Source: Paludibacter sp.
Lineage (GTDB): Bacteria > Bacteroidota > Bacteroidia > Bacteroidales > Paludibacteraceae
Reading direction: 5' to 3'
NCBI GenBank assembly: GCA_009787075.1
Contig: WRGS01000160.1
Span: 1-7,843, forward strand
Length of the DNA: 7,843 nucleotides
In this document: piece after piece, positions 7,188 to 7,843 of the stretch
How the letters are laid out: every line of letters begins with the position of its first letter
Position numbering within the stretch: position 1 is the stretch's first letter
Translations under genes and position numbers: made by a program
The notes under the pieces: model-generated
Databases searched by the model: none
What the model saw: only the letters and a program-made list of their open reading frames with translations
Told to the model about the DNA's origin: nothing

Positions 7188-7383
7188 GATTATTAGTCTT
7201 TTTTCTTGCACCTGCTTCGCCTGTTTGTTTTAATCTATCGTATCCAAAACTCAAAAGATGATGTTTTACAGCAGGATATTGCTCAATATCAATTTTCAAA
7301 CTCAGAAAAGTTATAATTATATATAAATCAGCAAATTGATAACCGTATCGTTTAATATCACGTCCTCTTAATAATGGTCTTTT
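7176..7383 (-). pseudogene. Fragment of a TaqI-like C-terminal specificity domain (type II/IIG-like DNA methyltransferase)
   Basis: A minus-strand frame without a plausible start reads RPLLRGRDIKRYGYQFADLY, then IDIEQYPAVKHHLLSFGYDR, then GEAGARKKTNNQWFE. This is the ordered pattern of the target-recognition (TaqI-like C-terminal) domain in Eco57I/BREX PglX-type methyltransferases: the PLLRGRDIKRY strand, the IxxYPA-xKxHL helix, and the NQWFE segment that normally continues as xQDxIxY. Only about 65 residues remain. The catalytic NPPY-bearing methyltransferase domain is absent upstream, where helicase sequence takes over, and the sequence downstream passes directly into recombinase sequence. 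The frame stays open past the join to a TAG at 7134-7132, but those last residues are out-of-frame recombinase bases. It is non-functional. Family assignment is from recalled motifs, not a search. Confidence 0.72.
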
Positions 7384-7843
7384 TCAAATTTTGAAAACTG
7401 ATTTTCGCGAAACTGATTCCAATTGTGTTCAAGTTTTTTCAGGCAAATAACAATTGTTTTTCTGCCTTCCAATTGATAAAATTTTATCACAGCAAGTGTA
7501 GTCCAAGTTTTCCCCAGCCCGACAGCATCTGCACAAATTGCACCGTCAAGGTTGCGCAACATTCGGATTAAACTCTTCGCACCGTCTTTTTGGAAATCGT
7601 ACAGCGATTGATAAATAACCGTGTTTTCCAAACATCCAATCTGGCGGTTAAATTCGGGGTTGTCCGTATCCAATTGGTCTGCAAAAAGTTTAAACAAAAT
7701 TCTGTAATACAAATCTTTGGGCGTATATTTAATAAATATTTTTTCAATTTCGGAAATCAGATATTGTTTGAAGTCAATTTTCGTTGTTTTTCCGTTTTCC
7801 AAAATAATGATTTTCTCTTTGTGCGCCTGCGGTTTTTCCCAAA
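7368..7843 (-). pseudogene. N-terminal part of an SNF2/DEAD-type helicase, truncated (5' end outside window)
   Basis: The minus-strand frame is open from the window edge (WEKPQAHKEKIII...) to a TAA at 7370-7368, about 158 codons. TTG at 7802 is unlikely to be the true start, because family-like residues continue upstream of it. Visible helicase features are a Q-motif-like segment (TVIYQSLYDFQKDGAKSLI), Walker A / motif I (ADAVGLGKTWTTLAVIK) and motif Ia (TIVICLKKLEHNWNQF). The sequence stops at FEKDHY, before motif II (DEAH/DESH), so ATP hydrolysis and the second RecA lobe are lost. Intact relatives are about 1000-residue helicases that I recall next to restriction or methyltransferase genes, often with an N-terminal PLD-like nuclease region. 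That region would lie beyond the right edge and is not seen. Loss of the remainder coincides with the join to the methyltransferase fragment. Confidence 0.75.

Noticed and set aside
6676..7200. A phase-variable invertible switch run by the recombinase
   Set aside because: The recombinase lacks its catalytic half and has a stop and a frameshift; no pair of inverted repeats flanking a promoter was seen nearby.
7368..7802. A complete small 144-residue ATPase beginning at TTG 7802
   Set aside because: Family-like sequence continues in frame upstream to the window edge, and the frame ends before motif II at a junction, so it is a truncated helicase fragment.

Overview
The window looks like AT-rich Bacteroidota (Bacteroidales-like) chromosome. 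The evidence is the Bacteroidota-type LptE, a DUF5686 outer-membrane protein with an N-terminal carboxypeptidase-regulatory-like domain, A-rich leaders without clear Shine-Dalgarno sites, and repeated TATTTTTG boxes that fit the Bacteroidota -7 promoter consensus TAnnTTTG. There are no RNA genes, CRISPR arrays or intact insertion sequences that I can see.

Layout. (1) Bases 1-2168, minus strand: one uninterrupted frame of about 722 codons that runs off the left edge. It is the N-terminal part of a large AsmA/TamB-like envelope protein and starts at TTG. (2) 2326-2832, minus: the LPS-assembly lipoprotein LptE, upstream of the TamB-like gene on the same strand. (3) 2833-2974: a divergent promoter region. 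(4) 2975-4111, plus: a glycerolipid-type acyltransferase. (5) 4108-6675, plus: a DUF5686 outer-membrane beta-barrel protein whose TTG start overlaps the acyltransferase stop, so the two form a two-gene operon. (6) 6773-7843, minus: a row of broken genes, consisting of a serine-recombinase remnant, a scrap of a TaqI-like DNA-methyltransferase specificity domain, and the N-terminal part of an SNF2-type helicase.

How it fits together. The left 6.7 kb is a coherent envelope-biogenesis neighbourhood: LPS export (LptE), a probable inner-to-outer membrane lipid or protein transfer factor (TamB-like), phospholipid acylation, and an outer-membrane barrel. These are arranged as two divergent units. The right 1.1 kb is different in kind. 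It appears to be the decayed remnant of a mobile restriction/defence locus, in which at least two deletions have fused fragments of three genes. At each fusion point the same few bases can be read as conserved residues of both neighbouring families in different frames, which suggests recombination at short homologies. I see no complete novel system here; the most unusual structure is this mosaic of fragments.
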